From Candidatus Coproplasma stercoravium (GTDB lineage: Bacteria > Bacillota > Clostridia > Christensenellales > Borkfalkiaceae): a DNA stretch of 64,000 nt. The notes beneath the pieces were generated by a model that was not told where the DNA came from, did no database searches, and worked only from the letters and a program-made list of their open reading frames with translations. The position numbers and the translations under genes were made by a program. Below, one piece after another: positions 10,029-20,400 of the stretch; the stretch's first letter is position 1, and each line of letters starts with the position of its first letter. Where the stretch lies: assembly GCA_018713165.1 (NCBI GenBank), contig DVFR01000032.1, positions 1 to 64,000 of the forward strand, written 5' to 3'.

Positions 10029-10753
10029 TGCGATAACGCTTCCTTTAATTTTTCGACAATTTTGCGCTCCGCGCGCGAAACGAACATCTGGCTTACGCCG
10101 AGAATTTTGCCTACCTCCGACTGCGACTTGCCCTGCACGAATCTCAGGGCAACGACCTTCTGTTCGGTGGGCGTAAGCTTTTTTATCTCGTCTTTGAGCG
10201 ACTGCGCGTCGTCGAACTTCTCAAACGAGTCGACGGGGTCGGGGATAACGTCGTATAAAAGTCCGTCGCCGTCCTCGCTGGTCACCGTGCCGTCGAGGCT
10301 TATCGGGTGGCGGCTCTCCATTGCCTCCATCACCGCCTCTTCGCTCTCCCCGAGCTTTTCGGCAAGCTGTTTTACGGTGGGCTTTACGCCGTGTTCTTTA
10401 AAATATTCGTTTGTTTCGTTCTTTATCTTCGCGCCGAGGGTGTATATCCTGCGGGGCAGGCGCACCGAGCGCGAATAATCGCGGAAATAGTTTTTTATCA
10501 TGCCCGTAATCGTCGGCGTAACGTACGTCGTGAACTGGTTGCCGAGCGACGGGTCAAACTTCTCCACGCCGAGAATGAGCGCTTCCGACGCAACCTGCAA
10601 CAGGTCGTCGTATTCCACGCCCCTGCCCGCAAATTTTTTTGCGAGGATTTCGGCTATGTACATGTAGTTTTCGACGAGCTTGTTGCGTATCTTAACGTCG
10701 TGCGTTTTCTGATATTCGCTGAACAGCCCGTTTGCCTGTTCGTTAGTCATCAT
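10025..10753 (-). CDS. SigB/SigF/SigG-type RNA polymerase sigma factor
   Basis: YDDLLQVASEALILGVEKFDPSLGNQFTTYVTPTITGMIKNYFRDYSRSVRLPRRI; region 4 LTPTEQKVVALRFVQGKSQSEVGKILGVSQMFVSRAERKI. Confidence 0.92.
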   Translation of the reverse strand: MMTNEQANGLFSEYQKTHDVKIRNKLVENYMYIAEILAKKFAGRGVEYDDLLQVASEALILGVEKFDPSLGNQFTTYVTPTITGMIKNYFRDYSRSVRLPRRIYTLGAKIKNETNEYFKEHGVKPTVKQLAEKLGESEEAVMEAMESRHPISLDGTVTSEDGDGLLYDVIPDPVDSFEKFDDAQSLKDEIKKLTPTEQKVVALRFVQGKSQSEVGKILGVSQMFVSRAERKIVEKLKEALSQ

Positions 10754-11097
10754 AATTCGAGAGTGACAGAGTTTATAACGCCGTCCCGTTTATCTATGCC
10801 GCACTTTTCGACGAGCGCGCCTATGAGGGCAAGTGAAAGGTCGTTGTCTGCTTCGGCAGGGGTGCCGCCGTTGCCCGCAAGCACGGCTTTTACTCCGCCG
10901 TCGGCGCTGAAAACGGCGGTGACGCTCTCAAAGCCGCAGTTCTTTAAAATAAGCGCGCTTTCGGTCACGCACACCTTAAAATCTTCGGCCGCGTCGACGT
11001 CCTTATCCGCTATCGAGCAAAGCGCCCCCGCGACTAACCTTAAAGCCGTATAAAACTCGCTGTCGGCGAGATTGAATTTAACCGATAATTCTTTCAT
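10750..11097 (-). CDS. RsbW-like ATPase-fold protein, N-box degenerate
   Basis: Start reassigned to MKELSVKFNLADSEF; position between STAS and sigma genes with 4-nt overlap; ESALILKNCG where ExxxN is expected. Confidence 0.6.
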   Translation of the reverse strand: MKELSVKFNLADSEFYTALRLVAGALCSIADKDVDAAEDFKVCVTESALILKNCGFESVTAVFSADGGVKAVLAGNGGTPAEADNDLSLALIGALVEKCGIDKRDGVINSVTLEL

Positions 11098-11405
11098 CAG
11101 TCTATCTCCATAATGCTGTCGAGCGCGCAAATCTGGAAGAGTTTTTTAATTCTCGGCTGCACGTTGCGAAGTCTGAACGTGTGTCCGTCCTCCCTTAAAT
11201 GCTTGAAAATCTTTACAAACGTGCCGAGAGTCGTGCTGTCGATAAAAGTGAGCGCGGCGCAGTCGAACACGATGTCCTTTTTGTCGTGGGCATAGATTGC
11301 GCTGACCTGGGCATAGAAATCGTCGACGCTGGCTGAGTCTATCTCGCCCGAGAGGGCAATCACAAGCTTTTCGTCGGCGGAAATGAGTTTTACCTGCTGA
11401 ATCAT
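11097..11405 (-). CDS. STAS-domain anti-sigma factor antagonist (RsbV-like)
   Basis: LVIALSGEIDSASVDDF..., IVFDCAALTFIDSTTLGTFVKIFKHL. Confidence 0.9.
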   Translation of the reverse strand: MIQQVKLISADEKLVIALSGEIDSASVDDFYAQVSAIYAHDKKDIVFDCAALTFIDSTTLGTFVKIFKHLREDGHTFRLRNVQPRIKKLFQICALDSIMEID

Positions 11406-11663
11406 ATATATCTCCTGAATGCGCGGCTGCCGCGCCTTTCATATATTTATTTATAAACCTCAAAACGGCGGCAAAAACAGCCGCAGAGCAATTTGTAACG
11501 CGCACCGCTCCGATTTTTCACAAAAATTTTAAAGTGTGCGCAAAATGCAGAGCTTATATGCAGAATATACATAAAATGGCAATTTTATACATATTATATG
11601 CATATTTATACATAAAACACTTCACTGTATTAAAGTGAATGCCGTCCCTTGCAGGGAATTTGT

Positions 11664-11692
11664 TTGACAAATAAGGGTAATTGTGGTATGAT
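11664..11692 (+). promoter_or_regulatory. Sigma-A-type promoter of the citrate synthase gene
   Basis: TTGACA (11664-11669), 17-nt spacer, TATGAT (11687-11692). Confidence 0.8.
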
Positions 11693-11733
11693 TAACTAAA
11701 TTACCGCAATTTTATGCAATTGGAGCTTATATT

Positions 11734-13110
11734 TTGGATTTTAATGAAGCGAACCTCTTAGTCAAATATTCATACATGATTTCCGAGCTGGCGGAAAAAT
11801 CGGCGCTGTCCAACAGGATAGACCCGTCGCTGTACGCAAAGTACGACGTCAAGCGCGGCTTGAGAGAGAGCAATGGCAAGGGTGTTCTGTGCGGACTTAC
11901 CGAAATTTCGGAAGTCACGTCATGGAAGGAAGAGAACGGCAAAAGAACAGAAATACCCGGCATACTGTGCTACCAGGGTTACAACGTAAGGGACCTGGTT
12001 AAAAACTGCATAGCAGAAAACAGATTCGGCTTTGAAGAGACCGTATATCTTCTCCTGTTCGGCAAACTGCCGAACAAAAGGGAATTCGAGGAGTTCTCGG
12101 AGATGCTCTCCGAATTTTCGGTGTTGCCGCGCAACTTCGTGCGCGACGTCATTATGAAGTCGCCCTCGAAAGACATGATGAACATGCTTGCGCGCTGTGT
12201 TTTAAACCTTTACAGCTACGACCCCGACCCCGACAACGTGGGCATCGCCAACGTTCTGCGCCAGTGCATACAGCTCATCGCGCAGTTCCCCATGCTCGCG
12301 ATATATTCGTACAGGGTGTACCGTTACTACAACACGAACGACGGCTCGCTGATAATTCACAAGCCCAAGTCCGAATACTCCACGGCGCAGAACATTTTGC
12401 ACATACTGCGCAAAGACAGCGAGTTTTCCGACCTCGAAGCAAAAGTTTTAGACATCTCGCTCATTCTGCACGCCGACCACGGCGGCGGCAACAACTCCAC
12501 CTTCACCACGCACGTCGTAACCTCTTCGGGCACGGATACGTACTCGTCGATGGCGGCGTCGCTCGGCTCGCTGAAAGGCCCCAAACACGGCGGCGCGAAC
12601 ATCAAAGTTATGCAGATGATGCAGAACATAAAGGAGAACGTGCGCGACTGGTCTGAAAAGAGCGTAACCGACTACATAGACAAGATTTTAAAGAAGGAAG
12701 TGTTCGACCACGCCGGGCTTGTATATGGTATGGGTCACGCCGTATATACCCTCTCCGACCCGAGGGCGGAGATATTGAAGCTTTACGCCGAAAAGCTCGC
12801 CGTAGAGAAACACAGGGAAGAGGAATATCACCTCTACGAAACGGTGGAGAACGCGGCCAAGAAGCTGATAAACGAACAGCACAAGCTTTCAAAGCCCGTG
12901 TGCGCCAACGTCGACCTCTATTCGGGCTTCGTATATTCGATGCTCAATCTCCCGACCGACTTATACACGCCGCTGTTTGCAATCTCGCGCGTGGCGGGCT
13001 GGAGCGCGCACCGCATGGAGGAACTCATCAACGGCAACCGCATAATACGCCCCTCCTACCACTGCGTAAAGTCAGACCAGACCTATATTCCCATGGATGA
13101 AAGGGAGTAA
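11734..13110 (+). CDS. gltA: Citrate synthase
   Basis: LHADHGGGNNSTFTTHVV, GPKHGGANIKVMQMM, YGMGHAVYTLSDPRA, NVDLYSGFVY; TTG start. Confidence 0.93.
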   Translation: MDFNEANLLVKYSYMISELAEKSALSNRIDPSLYAKYDVKRGLRESNGKGVLCGLTEISEVTSWKEENGKRTEIPGILCYQGYNVRDLVKNCIAENRFGFEETVYLLLFGKLPNKREFEEFSEMLSEFSVLPRNFVRDVIMKSPSKDMMNMLARCVLNLYSYDPDPDNVGIANVLRQCIQLIAQFPMLAIYSYRVYRYYNTNDGSLIIHKPKSEYSTAQNILHILRKDSEFSDLEAKVLDISLILHADHGGGNNSTFTTHVVTSSGTDTYSSMAASLGSLKGPKHGGANIKVMQMMQNIKENVRDWSEKSVTDYIDKILKKEVFDHAGLVYGMGHAVYTLSDPRAEILKLYAEKLAVEKHREEEYHLYETVENAAKKLINEQHKLSKPVCANVDLYSGFVYSMLNLPTDLYTPLFAISRVAGWSAHRMEELINGNRIIRPSYHCVKSDQTYIPMDERE

Positions 13111-13118
13111 GAAAGGAA

Positions 13119-13298
13119 TTCACGAATTTTTACGGCTGGCCGAGCCGTAAAAATCCCGTGACTTTGAAAAACTAAGTTTCTCTGTCGGCGATATTTTAGG
13201 GCCCACTATTATATAATCGCCGACATTCACTTCCAGTCAGCCTGCTGACGCAGCAAATTGTGTCGCGCTTATCGGCGAACTAAATTCGCCTTGCGCAA
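13119..13298 (-). repeat. Structured dispersed repeat copy A
   Basis: ~180 nt; same helix order as copies B-D; P3 TGTCGGCGAT/ATCGCCGACA (13183-13192/13216-13225); strand given for the order GCGCAAGGCGAA...CGTGA. Confidence 0.85.
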
Positions 13299-13325
13299 AG
13301 TTATTATTTTAAAAATAGTAAGTCG

Positions 13326-13361
13326 CCGCCCGCGCAGGTTTGCGCGGGCGGTTTGTTTTTT
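13326..13361 (+). terminator. Rho-independent terminator downstream of gltA and repeat A
   Basis: ccgcccgcgcaggtttgcgcgggcgg followed by a T-rich tract. Confidence 0.9.
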
Positions 13362-13421
13362 CATATATTTCTAATTTAGCGCCTGATATGCCGCGATGAA
13401 CGGCATATACGGCGCTTTTGG

Positions 13422-14282
13422 TTACTCGAAGTCTTTGCCGCGGGTTTTAAAAAACTCGTAATACGTTCGCACGTTTTTAAGCTCCGTCCACTTTTTTATG
13501 CTCACGGGAGAATCGTCCATGTCGTATATGCGCGCGCCGCGCATGGAGAGAATGAAGGGCGAATGGGTCGCGATTATAAACTGGCAACCGTAAAAGCGCG
13601 CGCTGTCGCATAAAAAGTCGCACAATCTTAATTGCAGGTCGGGCGCGAGGCTGTTTTCGGGCTCGTCCAGAAGATACAGCCCGCCGTCCTTTATCTTCTG
13701 CGTAAAGTAGTAAAACGCGCTCTCACCGTTGGACTGTTCCTTTATGTTTTCGCCCAGTCTGCTCTTTACAAACTTCGACTGGGTGAGCCTGCGCGAGGCG
13801 ACGATATCTTTCAGCCGCTCATAATCGTCAAGCGAGCGCACGGACGAAAGTTCGCGCTTATTGCGGTTGTATTCCTCGAAAAGTTCCTCGCGGCGCATGT
13901 CTACGCCCTCGTTTACCGCGCGTATGTCGAGCATATACGAAAAGACGTCGTCGCTCGTTATAACGGCGCTGTGCGCGGGAATGTCGCGCTCGCGGCCGAA
14001 GGAGCACATTTTTAAATAGTCGCCGAAAAAAGACGAGCGGTTGAAGAGCGTTCCGCGGGAGAGGGCGAGTTTTTCGGCGATGACGTTGAGCGCCGTAGTC
14101 TTGCCCGAGCCGTTGCCTCCGCACAGAATGGTAACTTCGGTAAAGTTGAGTTCGCTTAAACCGCCTCGGGAGAGCACGAAAAAGGGATACATCGTGTTGT
14201 AACACGTGCGCTTGACGTTGTTTAAACGAAAGCTGTATTCGCTGTCCCACGAAGGGAATCTGAAAGATGAGAGATAAATCAT
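13422..14282 (-). CDS. AAA/ABC-type ATP-binding protein (RecF/SMC-like)
   Basis: Walker A GGNGSGKTT; LYLLDEPENSLAPDLQ; IIATHSPFILS. Confidence 0.8.
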   Translation of the reverse strand: MIYLSSFRFPSWDSEYSFRLNNVKRTCYNTMYPFFVLSRGGLSELNFTEVTILCGGNGSGKTTALNVIAEKLALSRGTLFNRSSFFGDYLKMCSFGRERDIPAHSAVITSDDVFSYMLDIRAVNEGVDMRREELFEEYNRNKRELSSVRSLDDYERLKDIVASRRLTQSKFVKSRLGENIKEQSNGESAFYYFTQKIKDGGLYLLDEPENSLAPDLQLRLCDFLCDSARFYGCQFIIATHSPFILSMRGARIYDMDDSPVSIKKWTELKNVRTYYEFFKTRGKDFE

Positions 14283-14320
14283 ATGCAATTCCCCCGCATA
14301 TATGCCGCAACCATTTAACT

Positions 14321-15139
14321 TCACACGCTCGGAACGAAGGAGCTTTCAAAAACTTTGCCGCTCAGATATGCAAGTTTTCCGCCGCAGTCAAACGAGAGCG
14401 ATTTTGAAACGAGCCGCTGGCGGCGCGCGCCGTACTTATCGTTGAGCGTGCGGTCGCCGTACTTCTCGTCGCCGAGGAGCGGGCAGCCGATATGCGCCAT
14501 ATGCGCGCGAATCTGGTGCGTTTTGCCCGTGTGCAGCGCAATTTCGGCAAGCGCAAGCTCGCCCTCCGCCTTAACCACCCTGTATTCGGTAACTATCTGT
14601 ACAAAGCCGCGGCGTGGCGCATCGCTGACCTCCACCTCCGCCCGCTTTTCGTCCTTTTTAAGGTATGCGGTCAGCACTCCGCCCGCCCTTTTAAAGTTAT
14701 TTTTGCACAAGGCAAGGTATGTTTTTTTAACGCGCCGCTCTTTGAAAGCGCTTACAAGCTCGCTTTCCGCCGCGCGGTTTTTTGCAAATACAATCGCGCC
14801 CTCGGTGTTCCTGTCGAGGCGGTGGACGGCATAAAATTCGCCCTTTTCCGAAAGTTCACACAAGAGCGCCTCGGTGGAAACGCCCGAAAATTTATCGCAG
14901 ACGACTATGTTTTCGTCGGCATATATCACGCGGTGACTTGCCTTTTCCTCCTGCGCGGGGGTGGTATAATAGACGACCTCGTCGCCCGCACGGAGCGGCA
15001 CGTTTTTGCCCGTGCGCACGCCGTTTACCCTTATATCTTTGGCACGCAAAAGCGCCGCAAAGGCAAAACTGCCCTGCGGATATACCGAATCGGTAAAAGT
15101 TTTTAAGTCGGCTGCCGCCGTCACGGTAAATTTTTTCAT
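14321..15139 (-). CDS. RluA family pseudouridine synthase
   Basis: S4-like N-terminus; VHRLDRNTEGAIVFAKN; TGKTHQIRAHMAHIGCPLLGDEKYG. Confidence 0.9.
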   Translation of the reverse strand: MKKFTVTAAADLKTFTDSVYPQGSFAFAALLRAKDIRVNGVRTGKNVPLRAGDEVVYYTTPAQEEKASHRVIYADENIVVCDKFSGVSTEALLCELSEKGEFYAVHRLDRNTEGAIVFAKNRAAESELVSAFKERRVKKTYLALCKNNFKRAGGVLTAYLKKDEKRAEVEVSDAPRRGFVQIVTEYRVVKAEGELALAEIALHTGKTHQIRAHMAHIGCPLLGDEKYGDRTLNDKYGARRQRLVSKSLSFDCGGKLAYLSGKVFESSFVPSV

Positions 15140-15193
15140 CGGAAAATTTTTATCCTTAATGTAAAAAGAACGCGGAATATGCCGCAACGAAGC

Positions 15194-16861
15194 TCAGAGC
15201 GAGAACAAAAAATGCACCAGATAAGCGGCGATAAAAGCCGTCACGAGCTGAAAGGCAAAATATATTAAAGTCGTCTTTGCGCCCACCTCCCTGCACGAGG
15301 CGGAGAATGCCGAAATGCAGGCGGGGCACATAAGCAAAAAGGCACTTGCGGCAAGCGCGCCCGCAATATCCAGCCCCGCGCCACCCGGCATAAGCATGGC
15401 AATCGTCGCGGCAACGTTTTCTTTGGCGGCAAAGCCTGAAATCATCGCATACGACAGGCGCCAGTCGTTCAGTCCCATCGGCGCAAACAGCGGCGTCAAA
15501 AACCTGCTTATCTGTGCGAGCATGCTCTCTTCAAGCGCGCACGGGGCGAGCGTAAAAGTAAAATTGGAGAGCACCCAGCTTACCACGCAAAAGAGCAAAA
15601 CTGCCGTTGCCACCTTAATTATAAACCCTTTGATATAAAAAAACAACTTTTTTAAAACGGTTACGGGCGAGGGTAGCGCCACGGGCGCGACTTCGGATAA
15701 AAGCTCCTCTTCACCCCTGCCCGCAAAATAGCATACGGCGAACGAGAGCGCGATTCCGGCAAAATAAAATGCCGTAATCACGGGGAACGGGTTTGAAAAC
15801 AGCGGCGACAACAGCGTTAAAAATACGGGCATTTTTGCGCCACATGGTATATACGCGAGCGCGGCGACCGCGCGCTTTTGCGTGGAGCTTGAAGTGAACC
15901 CGCGCGTGGTGAGTATTGCCGCCGCCGTACAGCCGAAGCCGGACACGAGCGAAAACGCCGCCCTGCCCGACAGGTGCACTTTGGCAAACACGCCGTCGGT
16001 TATGAACGACAGAGCCGACATTGCCCCGCTCTCGTCGAGCAGCGTTAAAAAGAGGTATAAAACGGCAAGCTGAGGCACAAAGGAGAGCACTCCTCCCGCA
16101 CCGCCAATTATCCCGTCGCACACAAGCGAGCGCACCTTGCCCGCGGGAAGCACGCCCTCCACCGCACCGCGGAGTTTTACCGAGATTAGCTCCTCCGTAA
16201 GATTTTTCAGCGCGTCCCCCGGCATTCCCGGAAAAAACGCCATAAAAAACATTAAAATTACCGAAAATATAAAAAAGAAAAGCGCGAAATATTTGTTATA
16301 AAACAGCTTTTCGGCGCGCGTTAAACTGCAATTACCCGCATAATATGCCTCATTCAACGGCAACGCGGGCGATAAATGCGCGCCATTTTTCGCATTTATT
16401 TTTAATTTGTTTTCACCGCTTTTTATATCCTTTAAAAACTCTTTCAGCGGCTTTATTTCGGTGAATACAGGCACGCCGAGCATGCGCGAAAGGGCGGAAG
16501 CGTTCAGTCTGCCGCCCCGCCTTTTAAGCTCTTTGAGCTTGGTCACATATAAAACCACGCTCTTATTCATGGAGATTATCGTGCGCGTGAGCGAGAGCGA
16601 GTTTCTGAGCGTGAGCCCGTCCGCAACGTTTATCACAAGGTCGGCGGAGCGAATCTCCTCCGCGGCGGAGTTCTCCTCCATGGAATAGCCGTTGAATGAA
16701 TACATTCCGGGGACGTCGGCAAAGGTTATATCTCCCCTCGTCTTGTATGCGGGGCGGGTGGTTACGCCGTGCCAGTTGCCCGTTTTAAGACGGCTTTTTG
16801 TGAGCGCGTTGAAGAGCGTGGTTTTGCCCGCGTTGGGATTGCCCGCCAGAACAACCTTCAT
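15194..16861 (-). CDS. feoB: Ferrous iron transporter FeoB-like, divergent G4
   Basis: G1 GNPNAGKTTLFN, G3 DVPGMYSF, GNWHGVTT, gate-like membrane domain; start reassigned to MKVVLAGNPNAGKTT. Confidence 0.85.
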   Translation of the reverse strand: MKVVLAGNPNAGKTTLFNALTKSRLKTGNWHGVTTRPAYKTRGDITFADVPGMYSFNGYSMEENSAAEEIRSADLVINVADGLTLRNSLSLTRTIISMNKSVVLYVTKLKELKRRGGRLNASALSRMLGVPVFTEIKPLKEFLKDIKSGENKLKINAKNGAHLSPALPLNEAYYAGNCSLTRAEKLFYNKYFALFFFIFSVILMFFMAFFPGMPGDALKNLTEELISVKLRGAVEGVLPAGKVRSLVCDGIIGGAGGVLSFVPQLAVLYLFLTLLDESGAMSALSFITDGVFAKVHLSGRAAFSLVSGFGCTAAAILTTRGFTSSSTQKRAVAALAYIPCGAKMPVFLTLLSPLFSNPFPVITAFYFAGIALSFAVCYFAGRGEEELLSEVAPVALPSPVTVLKKLFFYIKGFIIKVATAVLLFCVVSWVLSNFTFTLAPCALEESMLAQISRFLTPLFAPMGLNDWRLSYAMISGFAAKENVAATIAMLMPGGAGLDIAGALAASAFLLMCPACISAFSASCREVGAKTTLIYFAFQLVTAFIAAYLVHFLFSL

Positions 16862-17088
16862 ACACCGCCCTCCGCGACGAGAATGTGCGAGGCAAGAGAT
16901 TTTCGTGCGGCGAGCCGCACCGAGCCGCACGATAACAGCACGCTGCTTTTAAAGAGGGAATAGCCGAGCACGGTCACAATTCTGCCGCTCGTAAAACCGA
17001 GCGAACGCATTCTCTCTGCCGCAGAGCCCGTCGCGGTGATTTTGCATATCTTTGCGCTTTCGCCAACGTTCAACTCAAGAACAGTCAT
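16858..17088 (-). CDS. feoA: FeoA-like SH3 domain protein
   Basis: ICKITATGSAAERMRSLGFTSGRIVTVLGYSLFKSSVLL; 4-nt overlap with feoB. Confidence 0.85.
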   Translation of the reverse strand: MTVLELNVGESAKICKITATGSAAERMRSLGFTSGRIVTVLGYSLFKSSVLLSCGSVRLAARKSLASHILVAEGGV

Positions 17089-17192
17089 GGTTATAAAATA
17101 TGCTCAAGCTTGCCCGCATATGATATTTTGCCGAAAAAGAGAAATGCCCCGCATATATTGCCGAATTACCTTAGCTCAGCCGATAAAAGAAC

Positions 17193-17226
17193 AGCCGCGC
17201 AGGGCTAAGCCCTGCGCGGCTTTTTT
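17193..17226. terminator. Rho-independent terminator
   Basis: agccgcgcaggg-ctaa-gccctgcgcggct followed by T6. Confidence 0.75.
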
Positions 17227-17244
17227 ACTATATTTTACTCTAAG

Positions 17245-17475
17245 CAAAACTTCATGGAAGCGAGGAGTAATCCCATCCGCTCATAGCGGGTTCATAGATG
17301 CGAGCAGTACGCGACCACCCCACATCAAAACTTCATGGAAGCAAGTAACAATCCCTCTGTCACGCTGCGCATGACACCTCCCTTTACACAAGGGAGGCAT
17401 GACGCGTGCGGAAGGTTTGAGGGAGTGTACAAAGACGTACATGACCGAAAACACCCGCAGGCGCGACACCGTATT
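17245..17475. repeat. Non-coding repeat-rich intergenic debris
   Basis: 17-bp direct repeat CAAAACTTCATGGAAGC at 17245-17261 and 17326-17342; hairpin cctccctttacacaagggagg. Confidence 0.6.
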
Positions 17476-17493
17476 ACGCCGCTTATATGAAGC

Positions 17494-20400
17494 TTAGCGA
17501 CGTAAAATGGATATTGTAACCTTTTCGCCGTTGATGTTCTGCTCCTTTGAGTACGCGCCTTCGGGAGCGGAGCCCTCGGTTACGGAGTCGGCAAGCACGT
17601 CCTTTGCAAAACCGGCAGCGGCGAATACCTTTGCCGCCCTTCCTTCACCCTTGTAGAATACGGCAATGCGGTCGGTAACTTCAAAACCCGCCTCCTTGCG
17701 CATATTCTGAATTTTAGAGACGATTTCACGCTCCACGCCCTCGTCAATCAGCTCTTCGGTGAGCACGGTGGAGAGCGCGACGGTTACGCCCTTGTCGGAC
17801 TGGGCGACGTAGCCGTTTGCGCTTTCGGTGAAAATCTGCAAATCTTCAAGCTTTAAGCTTACGCCGAGCCCGGAAACCTCGTATTCGCCGTCTGCGCGAA
17901 TCTTAGCCACAACCTCGTCGGCATTGCACTCCGAAAGGAACTTTGAAATTGCGCCGAGCAGCTTGCCGTATTTGGGGCCGAGCGTTTTGAGCTGGGGCTT
18001 TAACTTGTACTTTATATAAACCGAGGCGTCGTTTGCCACCGTCATCTTTTTGACGTTGAGCTCTTCAAGCACAATCGACTTCTCTTCATCGGAGAGAGCA
18101 AGAGGCTTTTCGGAGACCACCACCATCTCTGCAAGCGGCTGGCGGTTCTTTAAGTTGCCCGCGTTGCGCGCCGACCTGCCGTTTACGACGATATCGGTAA
18201 CGCCCTCCATTCCGCGCTCGAGCTCCTCGTCGATGAGGCTCTCGTCGGGCTCGGGGAAGCGGCAGAGATGGACGGATACGGGCGCCTCTTTAAAGAACTG
18301 CGGCACGAGATTCGAATACATCATCTCGGCGACGAAGGGCGTGTAGGGCGCAGTAACCTTTGCAAGCGTTACGAGCACGGTATAGAGCGTAGTGTATGCA
18401 GCCGCCTTGTCGTCGGTCATGTCGCTGCCCCAGAAACGGTCGCGGCAGCGGCGAACGTACCAGTTGGAGAGTATGTCGTCAAATTCCTGAATGGCGCGCG
18501 AGCTCTCGGTTATCTCGTAGCGCGCGAGGTGCTCGTCGACGAGCTTTACAAGGCTGTTGAGTTTGGAGAGTATCCACTTGTCCATCAGCGAGAGCTTGCA
18601 GTCTTTTAAGCTGAATTTCGAGGGGTCGTACTTATCTATCTCGGCATACAGCGTGAAGAATGCATATGTGTTCCACAGCGTGCCGAGGTACTTGCGCTGT
18701 GCCTCAGACACGGCCTCTTCGTAGAACCTCGAAGGCAGCCAGGGGGCTGACGAAGTATAGAAGTACCAGCGCACCGCGTCGGCGCCCTGCTTGTCGAGCA
18801 CAGTCCAGGGGTCGACGACGTTGCCCTTGTGCTTAGACATTTTTATGCCGTTTTTATCGTTGACGTGGCCCAGAACTATGCAGTTTTTGAAGGGAGCCAC
18901 GCCGAAGAGAATGGTGTTTATTACGAGTAAGGTATAGAACCAGCCGCGCGTCTGGTCGACTGCCTCGGAGATAAAGTCTGCGGGGAAGGTCTCCTTGAAG
19001 AGGTCGGCGTTTTCAAACGGGTAGTGATACTGCGCGAACGGCATGGAGCCCGAGTCGAACCAGCAGTCGATAACTTCGGGCGTGCGTTTCATCCTGCCGC
19101 CGCACTTGGGGCAGGTGCACGTTAAATTGTCGAGGTAGGGGCGGTGCAGCTCAATCTCCGCGTCTGGCGCGAGCCCGCACTTCTCTTTGAGTTCCGCCTT
19201 TGAGCCTATTACCTCAATCTCGCCGCAGTCGGGGCATACCCATACGGGGAGCGGAGTGCCCCAGTACCTGTCGCGCGAGAGACCCCAGTCTATCACGTTT
19301 TCAAGGAAGTTGCCCATTCTGCCCTCTTTTATGGTATCGGGCATCCAGTTTACCGAGCGGTTTGCCGCCTTTATGTCTTCCTTTACCTTGGTGACCTCTA
19401 TAAACCAGCTCGAACGGGCGTAGTATAAAAGGGGCGTATCGCAGCGCCAGCAGTGGGGATAGTCGTGCTCGAAGGGCACCACCTTAAAGAGCTTGCCGCC
19501 ATTTTCGAGCATTTCGATTATAACTTTATCCGCCTTTTTGGCAAACAGCCCGTTGAGAGCGGGAAATCTCTCGTCGAAGCAACCGCGCTCGTTGACGAGC
19601 TGAACCACGGGGAGGCCGTAGCGCTTGCCCACCTTGTAGTCGTCCTCGCCGAACGCGGGCGCAATGTGAACGACGCCCGTGCCGTCGCCCATGGTGACGT
19701 AGGTGTCGCATACAACGTAGTGAGATTTTATTTTTGCACTTGCGGGGGAAATGCGCTTAACTTCCGCCGTCGTCTCTTCAAACAGCGGCTCATATTCCAG
19801 CCTCTCCCACTCGCTGCCCTTCTTTTCGGCTATGACTTTATAGTCCTCAAAGAAGTTTGAAACGAGCGCTTTTGCAAGGATATATCTCGTGCCGTCGGAC
19901 TCAATCTCGACGTAGGGTTCGTCGGGGTTCATGCAGAGCGCAACGTTCGAGGGAAGAGTCCACGGCGTGGTCGTCCACGCAAGGATATAACGGTTTTCGT
20001 CGCCCTTTACCTTAAAGCGGGCGACTACCGAATTTTCTTTTACGAGCTTATAGCCCTGCGCAACCTCGTGCGAGGAGAGCGCCGTGCCGCAGCGGGGGCA
20101 ATAGGGCACGATTTTATGTCCCTTATAAAGCAGCCCTTTTTCGTGCATGGTCTTTAATGCCCACCACTCCGACTCTATATAGTTGTCGTCGTAGGTGACG
20201 TAGGGGTTCTCCATGTCCGCCCAGTAGCCTACGCGCTCGGACATGCGCTCCCATTCCCCCTTATACTTCCATACCGACTGCTTGCACTGTTTGATGAACG
20301 GCTCTATGCCGTACTTTTCGATGTCCTGCTTGCCGTCCATGCCGAGCATCTTTTCGACTTCGAGCTCGACGGGCAGACCGTGCGTATCCCAGCCTGCCTT

